Assembly (NCBI RefSeq): GCF_034190915.1
Contig: NW_026947489.1
Location: 54,746,001-54,810,000 of the forward strand
Direction: 5' to 3'
DNA length: 64,000 nt
Source of the DNA: Cavia porcellus
Taxonomy: Eukaryota; Chordata; Mammalia; Rodentia; Caviidae
Under the pieces are notes generated by a model. It had not been told where the DNA came from. It did not search any database and saw only the letters and a program-made list of their open reading frames with translations. This document shows positions 24,842 through 35,744 of the stretch, one piece after another. The first letter of the stretch is position 1; each line of letters begins with the position of its first letter. Position numbers and translations under genes: made by a program.

Positions 24842-25256
24842 TGCATCTTAGTTACTCTCCTTGTGGCTGGGACACAATATCAGACATCAACCAATTAAAG
24901 GGGGAGAAGTTTATGGTGGATCACAGCTTTTAGGTTTCAGTCAATAGGTGGCTGGTTCCAAAACAGAGCAATATGGCAGAGGGTCAGTAGAGGACTCCTC
25001 ACAACATGAGGACCTGGAAGCAGAGAGCATGAAGGGAAAGGCAGAGAAAGAAGACAAGAATAATCCTTCCAGGTCACACTCTAGTGACCTACCTGTTCCT
25101 CCTAGGCACCCCCCAGCATTACATTTAGCTCTAAACTCACCTGTGGATTAAGCCACTGATGGATACCATGCCTCCATGATCCAAACATCTCCTAAAAGCC
25201 ATACCAATGAAGGCATGTGGATTTGGGCAGGGCGCATCTAGATCTAAATTATAACA
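24842..25256 (-). mobile_element. MaLR-type LTR, antisense
   Basis: Minus-strand start TGTTATAATTTAGATCTAGA, length 415 bp. The + strand shows the antisense order 'gggacacaatatc', 'ggagaagtttatggtggatc', 'ttcagtcaataggtggctgg'. Flanks TCCTC (24837-24841) and CCCTC (25257-25261) agree at 4 of 5 bases. Confidence 0.7.
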
Positions 25257-25913
25257 CCCTCCTTTCTCCTTTCACAGTTCATAGGTGACTCAGTGCTTAG
25301 ACTGCCTCACTTTAGAATGCTCCCTACTTCTTACACGGGCAAGAAATAGGCTGCCAGGCAGTTGATGTTATCACTAATTAAATTTACTATCAAAAGGTTT
25401 CAGTCACTATCTCATTTTGTAAATATTGTTTTGCATGCAAAACTCTTCACAATTGCATTTTGAAATTGCACATTCACTCACTCATCTTCAACCATTGCTT
25501 CTTGATAATAACTCTCTTTTTAAAATATATGCTAACTTCTGTGATAGATTAAAAATGACTAAGACCTGGATGCTTAAGGCAGTAATTCCCTATGACAGAT
25601 GTTATAAACAGGTGAAGTAGGATGGATAGAGATTGCTAAGTCTCTGGTATCACATTGGTCCTAAAAATATACCTTGTTCGAGGAGGAATAGGGTAGATGG
25701 AACCAGGACACACTCTTCCCTGCCAAAATCCTGCCCCACCTGCATACTACGCATCCACCAAGACACAATGAGATCTAAACGCCTCAACCCAGACTTCTGT
25801 GCCCACATGGAGGCTTCCTTGGTTGTGGTTATTAAAATCCATTTCCTAATAATATATCTGCTTATTCCGAGCTTCTTTCCTACCCTGTACCCTTCCATCC
25901 TCTCCTAGCAAGT

Positions 25914-26251
25914 TGCAGTTTGTGACAGTCATGGTCATTAACAACTTGATTGTTAGCCTTAAGATTGGCCTGGGAGATTGGTGGAGTGTACTTCTGGGTA
26001 CGTTTGGATCGGTCATAGAGTCATGACCTTGGGTACTGTATACGGTCCTTTGTCACTCCCTCTGTAGAATTGTTTACTTGTTCTGCTTCCCAAGCACCAT
26101 GAACCAAGCATTTTTACTGCCACTCACTCTTCCACCATGGTATTCTTGCTTGGGAACCAGCTGACTATCACTGAATCCCCTAAAACCATAAGCAAAACTA
26201 AACTCTCCTCCTTTAAACCATGGGTGTCAGGTACAAAAGCTGACTAACACA
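25914..26251 (+). mobile_element. LTR-like repeat, sense orientation
   Basis: The element contains 'aacttgattgttagcctta', 'ggcctgggagattggtgg' and the terminal 'aaaccataagcaaaact' ... 'gctgactaacaca'. That order is typical of a LTR-like repeat in the MaLR style. Flanks CAAGT (25909-25913) and CAAGC (26252-26256) agree at 4 of 5 bases, giving a 338-bp element. Confidence 0.55.
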
Positions 26252-27662
26252 CAAGCATAAGGCCCCAGATAACACAACCTCTTGCTTCCCTATTTTCACT
26301 GTTTTCCTTTATTTGTCTCAAAAATCCAAATGTTCTCTGTGCATATTTGATGTAATTCCAAAGGATATAGTGTCAAATTCTTTCTGTGGCTCCTCTTTTA
26401 TAAATACTTAAATTTTACACTGCATATTTTTATTTCTAGAAGTAGAACTTTGGATAAATAAATATTTAATCCAATTTAGTAAAACTCAGTTCTCCACTTG
26501 CAGACCAAAGAACACTTGCTGAATTCTTTATAGTGCACTTTAGTGCTGGTATGTTATCTTTAGATTTGGAGCACATTTCTCTTCTCCAACATTTCAGATT
26601 CAGCTCTTTTCTCAGAACACAAGCACCCTCTGATCCATTGACTTGTGCCATAACATAGCTCTACCGATTGGTAGAGCTACTCATTCATCAAGCCAATTAC
26701 TCTTCTGAAATCATTATTAGGTGAATCAAGGACTTATCATACATGGTCTATCATCCACTCTCAGGAGATAAACCACAGTCTTGGTGCTTTTATAAGTTTG
26801 TGAGACAGCTCAAAGTTTCCTAGAAAACTCAACACCAATTTTTTTTCCTATAATACCAAGGTATTATGTGTTAATCCAAAATACAACTCCTCCTCCCAAA
26901 TCTAATTTATGTAATAAAAGTGCAATGTCATATACTTTGCAGAGAAATAACCTCCCTTCCTCAAGGGTTCACTGTCCTTTACAGACTCTGTTCCATATTC
27001 TGCATCTCTATCACAGCCTGAAGGACAATGTCCCAGTGCTTTCAGGAGTCATTTAGCCCACTGATGGGATGGCACAATCTCTACATCTGCTCCCAAATCA
27101 AGGGTCTATTTAATTGAGCATGGCAGCTCTTGGCAAGAGTTAGTGTTAGAAAGAAAATTAAGATGTCGAGGTTAGGCAGGAAATTCTGATAAAACTACTT
27201 ATGAAATGTAGCTAAGCAATATATAATTATCAAACTTATAATTAGGCCAGAACATCAGGCCTACCATCCCTAAAGGCTTCTTTTATGCAAAAAGATAAGC
27301 GATACCATTCAAATAGCAGATGGTATTTTTAGATGGTACGAGTGAATAATGAACACTTCCCACCTTAAGAGTAGCCTGTTCAGATTTGGTTATAGGATTT
27401 TTAGGATTTATTCCTCCTGATGCTAGCTTTATGACTTAGTAGTTCATTATATCTTCCATTCTTTTGGATTAGTGTCACTATTACATTAAATAAAATATTT
27501 CTAGAGTATTACAGTCATACCTCTATAAGAAAACTATTAGCTTCTGCCATCTGATCACCAAAAAGTATTTTGCAAATCCATACAACCAAGGAAAGCTAGC
27601 AGCTTACACTGATTTGAACAGAAATCTAATAATATCTGCTTATGTGTTAAAGATTCTGATAT

Positions 27663-27719
27663 ACTCTGGCAAGCACGAGGTCATGAGTTTGATCCCCAGT
27701 ACCAAAGAAATAAAAACAA
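27663..27719 (+). mobile_element. 5'-truncated ID-type SINE with 14-bp TSD
   Basis: Only the B-box half and tail remain: 'ggcaagcacgaggtcatgag' then 'tttgatccccagtacc' and an A-rich tail. It is bracketed by identical AAAGATTCTGATAT at 27649-27662 and 27720-27733, a clean target-site duplication showing L1-type retroposition of a 5'-truncated copy. Confidence 0.8.
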
Positions 27720-27745
27720 AAAGATTCTGATATGCTTCAGTTTCT

Positions 27746-27838
27746 GAAGAAGAAGAAGAAGAAGAAGAAGAAGAAGAAGAAGAAGAAGAAGAAGAAGAAG
27801 AAGAAGAAGAAGAAGAAGAAGAAGAAGAAGGAGAAGAT
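27746..27838. repeat. (GAA)28 trinucleotide repeat
   Basis: 28 perfect GAA units (27746-27829), then GGA GAA GAT. It starts 12 bp after the second target-site copy of the neighbouring SINE, so it is outside the SINE tail. It is all purine on the sense strand of CNTNAP2, the same sequence class and strand sense as the intronic GAA repeat of FXN. Confidence 0.97.
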
Positions 27839-28329
27839 CACTGAGGTCTGGAGTGCTCTTTTTACTCCAGAGGGGTTCTTGATCTGAAATAACTTGCCTA
27901 TGACTGTTCAGGTGGACCCAACATTGTAATAAAAAGCAAAATTAAGTTCCTCTGAGCAAAGGAAGAAGTGTGACAAGAAGGTGACCTTCTAGTAGGCAGG
28001 GCTCCTGGCTTCTGCTTACACAGGAGATAAGATGAGATATAATGGAAGGTCTAGTCCGTTATTCCCCTCAGTTTCTTCTGAGACATCTTAGTTGCTGCAG
28101 GCAACACGATGAAGAATTTACTGCCTGTAAGGAGTTACTGCCTGTAAGGTTTCCAGAATTCTAGAATTTCAGTACCATCTCTATAAACATAACTGATTGA
28201 TTTTATTGGAATACTGTTTCTGGTTTTTACAAAAGAAATACTTTAGTGCTTTTTAATGTTAATTCACATAATAATTACACAAATTCATGATGCTTTGACA
28301 CATCATGTAATATCTGAATCAGGATAATT

Positions 28330-28890
28330 ATCATGCCCATCAACGTGCATGTTTATGATTTGGGGGGGCTGATGAATTTGAAATTCTCTCTTCTGATTAT
28401 ATTGAAAATGCAATACATGTTTGTTGTCTCCTGTCACTCTATCGGGACATCAGAACTTATTCTTGTATCTAACTGTAACTGTAAACCAACTGCAAACCAA
28501 CCTTTCTCAATTTTCCTACCCTTTCCAGCCTGCTGCAACCAACATTCTATGCTCAGCTTCTCTGAGATGCACTTAATAGATTCCACTTACGAGTGAGCTT
28601 AGAGGGCATTACCTTTCTGTGTTTGTCTTATTTCACATAACCTGCCCTCCAGATACATCCATTTGTCACAAATGACAGGATTTCTTCGTGTGTGTGTGTG
28701 TGTGTGTGTGGTAAAATGATATTCTCTTGTGTATAACTGTCACATTTTTCTTTATTCATATGTTGACTGTGGCTAATTTTATATCTTGGTTATTGAAAAT
28801 AATGCTGAGTATAGATATGTCTCCAACATACTGATTTCATTTCTTTATAGATATTTGTGATGTATAATATGATGCATAAAAATGATGACT
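28330..28890 (-). mobile_element. L1 LINE 3' fragment, antisense
   Basis: The + strand shows the antisense L1 3'-end order: 'ctgctgcaaccaacattcta', 'attccacttacgagtgagc', 'atttcacataacctgccctc', 'agatacatccatttgtc', then 'ttattgaaaataatgctgag' (antisense of the 'atagccaaaaagtgg' region). A (TG)n has grown inside it. Highly decayed. Confidence 0.65.
28688..28710. repeat. (TG)11 microsatellite
   Basis: Perfect TG run inside the antisense L1 fragment. Confidence 0.95.
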
Positions 28891-29220
28891 ATAGCCAAAC
28901 AAATTACCAATCAGCTCTTAAATTAGTTTTTAAAACACTTTACTTCTAAATGTGAAGTTGTTAATTTATTTAACCATTCATCCAACTCATTCTTTGTACC
29001 ATTACTGAATATCTATTAAATATTACCGAATATCATAACATATCGCTGAATAGACTATGCAAGCTACTTTGTTAAATTCTGCAGGAGACAAAAATGATGT
29101 CCAAATTTTGTGTAGCAAAACATGTTTAACCACTAGGACATTAATATAATGTTAAGTTAATATGTTTTCCATTTGATTAAAAATGCAAGAATATGTAGTA
29201 TCAAAACAATTCAAAGCAGG

Positions 29221-29590
29221 TGTCCTAGTGACATTTCTTATTGCTGAGACAAAATTGTTGACATCTACAGCTAGAAGAGAAAAGGTTTATTGTAGCCCAC
29301 AGTTTGCAGACATTTCAGTTCACAGGTGACTGGCTCCAAGGAAGAGGATACAGCAGACAGACACTGTGGGAGAGAAACAGTCCATGGCATGCAGAAGTCA
29401 GCAAAGAAACAAAATGGCAGAGCAGCCACTGCCTCCTTTCCCTTTTATCCCTTCCAGGCTCCCCCCGCACCACCTTTGGGCAGCACCGCCCAGTCTCAAG
29501 GCCGGCCTTCCCACTGTCCACACCCACAGCTATGCCAAACCAACCAGTGGACTAACTTAGAAACCACACCCCCTAACTCCTGGCATAACA
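29221..29590 (-). mobile_element. MaLR-type LTR, antisense, GC-rich copy
   Basis: On + it begins TGTCCTAGTGACATTTCTTA, then 'ttgctgagacaaaattg', 'gagaaaaggtttattgtagc', 'ccacagtttgcagacattt' and 'gtgactggctccaagg', and ends 'ctcctggcataaca'. It contains the only GC-rich patch for several kb (29455-29530). I could not match 5-bp flanks (GCAGG left, CACTC right). Overlapping frames of 60-130 codons on both strands are LTR shadows. Confidence 0.7.
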
Positions 29591-29623
29591 CACTCAAGTC
29601 TGTGGTTTATATGTACATGGATA

Positions 29624-29625
<2 letters not shown>

Positions 29626-29671
<46 letters not shown>
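29626..29671. repeat. (TG)23 microsatellite
   Basis: 46 bp of perfect TG, 35 bp beyond the LTR end; the longest pure TG/CA run in the window. Confidence 0.97.
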
Positions 29672-29672
<1 letters not shown>

Positions 29673-30621
29673 ATGTACAACTATACATAATTTAAGATGT
29701 ATTAAATATGATTTTCCACAGTAACTTCTTTAGTGGTAACAAGTTTTACTTGTTATCATCAAACTCATGAATTGGAAGGCACTCGTTGGTGATCCCATCA
29801 GGTTGGGAAATACTCAGAATTGGAATACAAGAAGAAGAGTAAAAAGAAGGTATTTTAAGCTGTAAGCTACAACTTCTTAACCATCTTGGGGGTCAGGAAT
29901 TTAGCAGTAAGGCAATTGTTACCATCTGAGAAGTGGTAAGTTGTCTTTCTAGTTCATTGCCACATTATCAACACTGAGAACCATATATCACACATAGTAA
30001 TAAACATTACATATCAACCTGAGAGATAAAGTAGCTTCTCTAGTAGGAGTACGAAGATGCCAAAAGCCTTAAACTTATCTGCAGAAAAATGGTAATTGTT
30101 CGCACTCATTTTGAGGATGTGAGGGACTCTCCTGACCCAAGCTGCAGTTTGGAATCTTTGCACCTGTCTTATAGGAAGGGAAAAGATAAATAATACATAA
30201 AGAAGAGCATCATCCCACAGCAGAGAAAGCATCTGCCACACTGAAATATCTGCATGACATTTGGAAATAATACTGCCTATAGTCGATCGGTGTGAACTAC
30301 ATTATTTTTCAAAGTCAATCTTTAGTAATTCTCAAACATTATTCCAAATAGTCACAATAAATACAATAGGGCAAAGGGCTCATCTCTGAAAGGCTAAGAG
30401 ATAGATCCTCAGTGGAGTTTAGCATATTGAGCCTTTAAAACTCCACGAGAAGATGTTTCTGCTAAGGTAGCATTTTGTTCCTTCTCAGGGTTAAAATCAC
30501 TTAAATAGCTAAAAATATTGAAAGCATTCTCACCCCATTTTGACACTGTGATTTGTGTGACTGTGGGCATGTATACATCTACCTACGTCTTACTTACGCA
30601 CACATTTGTCCACATATGACC

Positions 30622-30975
30622 TGACATGGTGGTTTCTTTTGAGATGGCCTTCATGACAGGCTGAATTATCTTTCCCCAAATGTGTATTTTGAAGTCCCAG
30701 CTCCAAGTACATGACTGCATTTGTAAGGAGACATTTAGGAAGATAATTAAGGTAGAGTGAGGCCAGAAAGGGGATAACAGTAATTCCTATGCCTTGTAAG
30801 AAGAGGCAGAAATAATGTCTGCATAGAGGACAGACTCTGTGAGGACACACCAAGAAAGCAGCCACCTGCATGTTACAGAGTGAGTTCAAGAAAAACCAAG
30901 TCTGGTGACAATTTGTCAGCACAATGGGAAAATTAACTTACATTATTTAAGCTATGCTTTTATGGCTTGAATTCA
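30622..30975 (+). mobile_element. MLT1-like MaLR LTR, sense orientation
   Basis: The order matches MLT1: 'gggctgaatta'-type start ('caggctgaattatctttccc'), 'tattttgaagtcccagctcc', 'aggtagagtgaggccag', 'cttgtaagaagaggcag', 'gtgaggacacaccaagaaag', 'cacctgcatgttacagag' and 'ttacattatttaagctatg'. Its first ~50 bp nearly repeat the start of the next element at 31081. Confidence 0.65.
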
Positions 30976-31080
30976 CTGGGTCAATTTGAGAAATTCAGAA
31001 GCTTAACTAGGTAATTCACAGTTCTACATACTAGAGTGTTAAGGACATACCCTAGAGCAGCTGTTTATGCTCCAAATTGC

Positions 31081-31501
31081 TGTAATGGTCTCTTTTGAGA
31101 TGGCCCTCCATGATGGGCTGAATTATATTTCCCCAAATGATTCGTTGTGTCAACTTTAGAAATTTAGAATCCCAATTAAGTGACTCAGCAGGGGGTCAGG
31201 GCCCTCACTTTGTAAATATCCTGAGCCTGTGTAAGAGGAGGGCAAAAAGATGGTGTGATTGTTACACCTACCAGAAGGCAGGTAGTCTGCTTACAGTTTA
31301 AGGGAGGAAAAGAGATTTCCTCTCCTTTTTGTTCCTGTTGCTTTTGCTGTCTTCTGCCACCTTCAGCTGTTGCCCCTTTGCCATGATGCTCTACCTTGGA
31401 GCCAGTTGATTATGGATTGAAACCTCCGTAAACTGTGCGCTAAACAAACTTAACCTTGAATATTGGATATTTTGTCTCAGCAATAAGAGAAAAGTAACCA
31501 A
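31081..31501 (+). mobile_element. MaLR-type LTR, sense orientation
   Basis: It opens 'tggtctcttttgagatggcc' then 'ctccatgatgggctgaatta', almost the same as the element at 30622. It ends 'tattttgtctcagcaataag' 'agaaaagtaacca', an MaLR-type 3' end. Flanks ATTGC (31076-31080) and AATGC (31502-31506) agree at 4 of 5 bases. Confidence 0.6.
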
Positions 31502-31557
31502 AATGCATGCTGTCTGTGGTATTTTAGTATGGTATCCCTCAAAAACTCTTAGATCAA

Positions 31558-31640
31558 GCTGGGGACCTACTTCAGTAGCACAGCACCTGCCTGAGAAGCA
31601 CAAGTTCATGAGTTCAATCCCCAGGACAAAAAGAAAACTT
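31558..31640 (+). mobile_element. ID-type tRNA-derived SINE
   Basis: 'GCTGGGGACCTACTTCAGTA' (A-box side) then 'gcacctgcctgagaagcac' and the B-box-like 'catgagttcaatccccagg' followed by an A-rich tail. It is more diverged than the copies at 49664 and 50823. No convincing target-site duplication is visible. Confidence 0.7.
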
Positions 31641-32179
31641 CTTCGGTCATATCACAAATCTTTTAGTCCAGTTACTAAGACTCTGCCAAGAAGAACAGCT
31701 GCTTTGACAGGAATATAGCAAGTGATACCACCTATAGTTACATTTTCCCTTCCATACACAAGGGAAGAAGGAAAATTATCTCAATACCACGTCAACTATT
31801 TGCTAGACAACTTCACATTATTTGGCTTTTTGTTACATGTTTTATTAGGCAAAAATATGGGAAGGTAGATATTGTTAGCCATGTTCTGAAATGAAGAAAA
31901 GAGAGACTCACCCAGGTCCTACTGTGCTACAGTGTCACTCAGATGCAACTGAAGAAGCCTGTGTTCAAATTCACATAGACTCCAAATCCCACGCTTTCTT
32001 TAGACAGTGCATTGGTTCTTTCCCTTGAGTCATCAAATCCTAATCTAAAATCTTACAGTTTAATCTAGGAAAGAAAATTGCTTCTTAATGGAAAATAGAA
32101 TGGTAGTTATTCCCTGCCATATTAACTTGTTGGGGCTACATATAAAGTATCATAGCCTGAGACTGATAGGTGTCAAAGA

Positions 32180-33130
32180 AAAGCAGGAGTCAACACAAAT
32201 GATAGAAAAATATTTGCAGAAGTAATAGCAAAAATTTCCCAATCTAACATACAAAAAACTGATCAATATAGACCTCCAAACAGGCAAAACCAAAATAAAT
32301 CTACACCCAAACATATAATAATCAAAATCTCAGAATTTCAGCATACAACACAATAGTAAAATAGAAAAGTAACAGATCATCTATAAAGGAAAACCCATCA
32401 AAATCATGGCAGAATTCTCAGTACAAACCCTCAAGTCAAGAAGAGGTTGGGGTGAAATATTTAAAGCCCTGAAAGACAAAAAAACCTTCCAACCCAGATT
32501 GATGTACTATGCAAAACTATCTTTCAAAATTAATGGTAAAATAAGAGACTTCCATGACACAGAACAACAAAAATCAACCTTACAAAGAGTACTGACAGAT
32601 ATTCTAAATTGAAGTAAAAATGACTGCAGTTCCCAGAATAGCAACAGAAAAAAACCAGACAGTGCAAGCTATGAAACAAAGTGGGAAATCAGAGAAACAC
32701 AATAGGAAAGTAAAATGACATAGATAAGCCAATACATATCCATTATGTACATCAATGTAAATGGCCTCAGTTCACCAATCAAAAGAAACAGATTGGTAGA
32801 GTGGATCAAGAAATGAGATCCAAAAATATGCTGTACACAAGAAATATGTTTAACTAAAAACAAACTCACTGACTGAAAGTGAGAGGATGGAAAACAATAC
32901 TTCATGCAACAGACACCTAGAAAAAAGCAGGAGTAGCTATTGTGTTTGCAGAAAACGTGAAATTTCAAACCAAGAACGATCAAAAGAGATAAAGGCCACA
33001 ACATACTTATTAGGGAAAAACTTCAGGGAGAAAAGATAATAAGCATAAATATATATGTGCCAAGTATGGGAGCATCCAACCATTGAAGACAAATATTAAT
33101 AAACATGAAAAATCAAGTAATAATGCAGTT
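32180..33130 (+). pseudogene. L1 LINE, ORF1 end to ORF2 endonuclease region (decayed)
   Basis: 32400-32610 reads 'MAEFSVQTLKS' then 'KALKDKKTFQPRLMYYAKLS', matching the old L1 segment upstream of ORF2. From about 32760, broken frames give the ORF2 endonuclease order: 'NGLSSPIKRNRLVEWIKK', then stop, 'DPKICC', 'CFTQ'-type pieces and 'ATP...KKQE'. The order is that of the apurinic endonuclease domain, but stops and frameshifts abolish coding. Similarity to L1 stops near 33130 and resumes with 3' sequence. Confidence 0.75.
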
Positions 33131-33179
33131 GTACTAAGGAAACTTAATTTTGCATATCAAAAATCACCAACAGAGTGCA

Positions 33180-34060
33180 AAGACAACTCTACAAAATGGG
33201 AGAAAAAATTTGGCCAACATTCCCTCAGACAAAGGACTTCTATTTAGAAAATGTAAAGAACTGAAAAAAATCAGACCACCCCCCCCCCCGGATTCAAAGA
33301 TCCAGTTCCAAAATGGGAATACAAGATGAACACACACTATGTTTGTATGAAGTCATACAAGTATAGCAATTAAATATATGAAAAATGTTCAGTATCATTA
33401 GTTTTTTGATAAATGCAAATTAAAACAACATTGATACTATATTTCACCCACAAAACAATGAATATCATCAAGAAACAACTGGTAACAAATGCTGGCAGAG
33501 CTATGAGGAAAGAGGATCACTTCTGCACTCTTAATGAGAGTGTAGACCAGTGCAACCACTGTGGAAATCGGTATGGAGATTCCTTTAAAAACTAGAGTAG
33601 GAGATCCCATTCAACCCAGCCATTGCCCTTCTGACTATTTTCCCAGAAGAATTGAAAACCTCATATCACAGTCATCTATGTGCACCCATGTTTATTGCAG
33701 CACTGTTTTTTTAACACTAAATTGGAAACAATTGAGATGCTCATCAACCACAGAATACAAAAAAGAGATATGTTATTTTATATAATGGACTACTACTCAG
33801 CTATAAATAATGATAAACTTGAGACTTTTATAGTTAAATCAATGTAATTTGAAGCCATACTCCTGAGTGAAATAAATCAGACTCTCAGGTATAAACTTTG
33901 GATTGTCCTCCTAGTGTGAAAAACTGAAAGAATAAATAAGATTCAAAGTGTACACTAGATAAAATTTCTCAAAAGGAAAGAACAATTGGAATGATGAAAA
34001 GGAGAAAAGATGGAAGGGAAAAGAATATACATCTATACACACAAATATATGTATATATAC
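33180..34060 (+). mobile_element. L1 LINE 3' region, sense orientation
   Basis: The order is the familiar L1 3' end: 'gattcaaagatccagttcc', 'atgttcagtatcattagtt', 'aaatgcaaattaaaacaac', 'ctggtaacaaatgctggcag', 'cactgtggaaatcggtatgg', 'ttattgcagcactg' and 'tggactactactcagctata'. It directly follows the endonuclease region, so several kb (the reverse transcriptase part) are missing. Decayed, non-functional. Confidence 0.8.
33279..33289. repeat. C11 homopolymer
   Basis: Eleven cytosines inside the L1 3' region; rare in this AT-rich window. Confidence 0.9.
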
Positions 34061-34212
34061 ACATACACATTACATAGCTAAGACAATTATACGAATTTCT
34101 AGTTCATTGTAAAGTGATTTGTACCTACATTGTGTAATTTTTCATGCCTTACTTAAAAATAATACACAGTATATTATCCATTATTAGTCTCCTATTACCA
34201 TGTTTTGAAATT

Positions 34213-34227
34213 CTCTACCGCTGTTTT
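34213..34227. repeat. left target-site duplication of antisense retroposon
   Basis: CTCTACCGCTGTTTT matches CTCTATCGCTGTTTT at 34886-34900 at 14 of 15 positions. Confidence 0.75.
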
Positions 34228-34228
34228 T

Positions 34229-34885
34229 TAAATTTTTTTTTTACTTTGAAAGTAGTAAAATACAACAGAACAAGACAGAATAAAGCCAACTGAAACCATG
34301 TAGTGAAACTGGTACAGAACTTCCCAGCAGGTTACCAGGATAACAGTAATAGGTATCACAGTATATTTCATTATCTTTACAATAGTTGTTCTTTCAATCA
34401 CGTATATCAAAATAAAATGAAATACAGAACATTGTAGAACTTATCAAAACACAATATTGAATAGAGCAGTACCCTTAATCAGAATAAAGCAAAACAGTAA
34501 TACAATATTTGTCTTCAAAGAGATGGTAGAAGGAAATCCGCCTTATTTGCTATGGTCAACCTCCCAAGAGATGCTCAGATTTCTGGTTCCCACTTGCTAA
34601 TGGGGGGAGCAGGGGAAGAAGGGTAGGGAAAATGGGATGTTTGACTCTAGGCTGTGCACCAGTAGGTTCACTATTGCTTAGCAGGGAGGCAGGCTGGTTG
34701 CTTGGTTTCCCAGCATCCTAAGTTCCAACATGGCGTTTATCTCAGGAGACACTGGTTGTTCTCCCCCTGGAAGGGCTGCAGTCTGCCACAACACTGCTGC
34801 TTACCAGGGGGGCGAGCTGCTTGCTTAGTTTCCCAGGGTCCTAAGTTCCAACATGGCACGGATCTCAGGAGACATTGGTAGTTCT
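34229..34885 (-). mobile_element. antisense retroposed unit with tandem 5' repeat (unclassified, L1-like)
   Basis: A 657-bp block flanked by the 15-bp duplication at 34213-34227 / 34886-34900. The left end is T-rich (T10 at 34233-34242), i.e. the A-tail of an element on the minus strand. The right end, its 5' side, holds two copies of a 123-bp repeat (next entry). Its body 34243-34680 has no open frame that I recognise. Duplication plus A-tail shows L1-type retroposition. The repeated 5' segment recalls the monomers of rodent L1 5' UTRs, but no L1 ORF lies between the ends. Confidence 0.6.
34692..34885 (-). repeat. 123-bp tandem repeat, about 1.6 copies
   Basis: CTAAGTTCCAACATGGC at 34718-34734 recurs at 34841-34857, with flanking 'ttgcttggtttcccag'/'ttgcttagtttcccag' and 'atctcaggagacactggt'/'atctcaggagacattggt'. 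The period is 123 bp. Each copy holds a CCATGTTGG-type motif on the minus strand, similar to a YY1 core (CCAT). Confidence 0.85.
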
Positions 34886-35339
34886 CTCTATCGCTGTTTT
34901 TATTGATTTTCTCTTTAAAAAAAAGTTCCAGTAGTGGATATCTTATTTTCTAACGTAAATCTTGCAATTTTATGGAAATCATTATAAAATTCTACTTCTT
35001 TTCAAAAGACTATGAATAAGAAAGAACATTCCATTTCCCTTAAATGCATTTCTAGCCAAGGAATAACACTAAAACATTTTAGGACCTGGGGTAGCATAAG
35101 GGAAAGGGTATTTCATTCAGATAACTCTTTATGGAAATGATAGCAACATGAGAGTTTGGTTTTGGAGTTTTTGGTTTTTAGGAATTTTTGTTTTTAGTAG
35201 TTTTGGAGTTTTTTTCTCGGATTCACATGAAGACTGCATTAGAGAAAACAGTTTCTGTCAGCCCAAAATAGCGTTTCACCTACTCTGAAAGTGGCTACTG
35301 GGTTTATAAGCCCTTATGTAACAGCTGCAATCTGTTGCC

Positions 35340-35362
35340 AAAAAAAAAAAAAAAAAAAAAAA
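35340..35362. repeat. A23 homopolymer
   Basis: 23 adenines followed by CCAAAAAAACC. The preceding ~100 bp (from 'attcacatgaagactgcatt') may be a retroposed sequence with this as its tail, but no parent and no flanking duplication are recognised. Confidence 0.9.
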
Positions 35363-35479
35363 CCAAAAAAACCTGTCAGGAGTATATGGTCTTGTTTTCC
35401 CTGTAACTTTTCTTTCCTGCCACAATTAAGATTTATCCTCCCAACTTAATGAAGTTGTTTTCTCCTTTAAGGTAAGGTT

Positions 35480-35690
35480 ATGTTGTAACTGGGACACAAA
35501 GTAATCATGCTGAGACTTTTTTGTGCTGCTCTTCTCTGCCATCATATGGAGCCTCTGCTCTTCCTATGGATTCTCTCTGGATCTATGCCATTGATCACAG
35601 ACTTTTTAGAGCTTTCAGTGATACCAGCAGCCCACTGTGGCACATGCGCCTTAGGTTTGCCACCACTGATCTAGGTTTTTAATAGAAATG
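35480..35690. repeat. possible hAT-like DNA transposon fragment
   Basis: 'gtggcacatgcgccttaggt' and 'ttgccaccactgatctagg' near 35637-35676 resemble the ends of mammalian hAT elements that terminate '...tttgccaccactg'. Only one end is recognisable and the call is weak. Confidence 0.25.
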
Positions 35691-35744
35691 ACTCCTGTCA
35701 CACTTACAATAAAACCCCAAACTCCTTATCTTGTTTTTACAGGG

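Noticed and set aside
29315..29724. Overlapping frames of 64-132 codons on both strands
   Set aside because: They fall in a MaLR-type LTR and the (TG)23 tract; the CVCVCV run is microsatellite translation.
31567..31600. U6-like 'cttcagtagcacag' string
   Set aside because: It lies in the ID SINE, and the rest of U6 does not follow.
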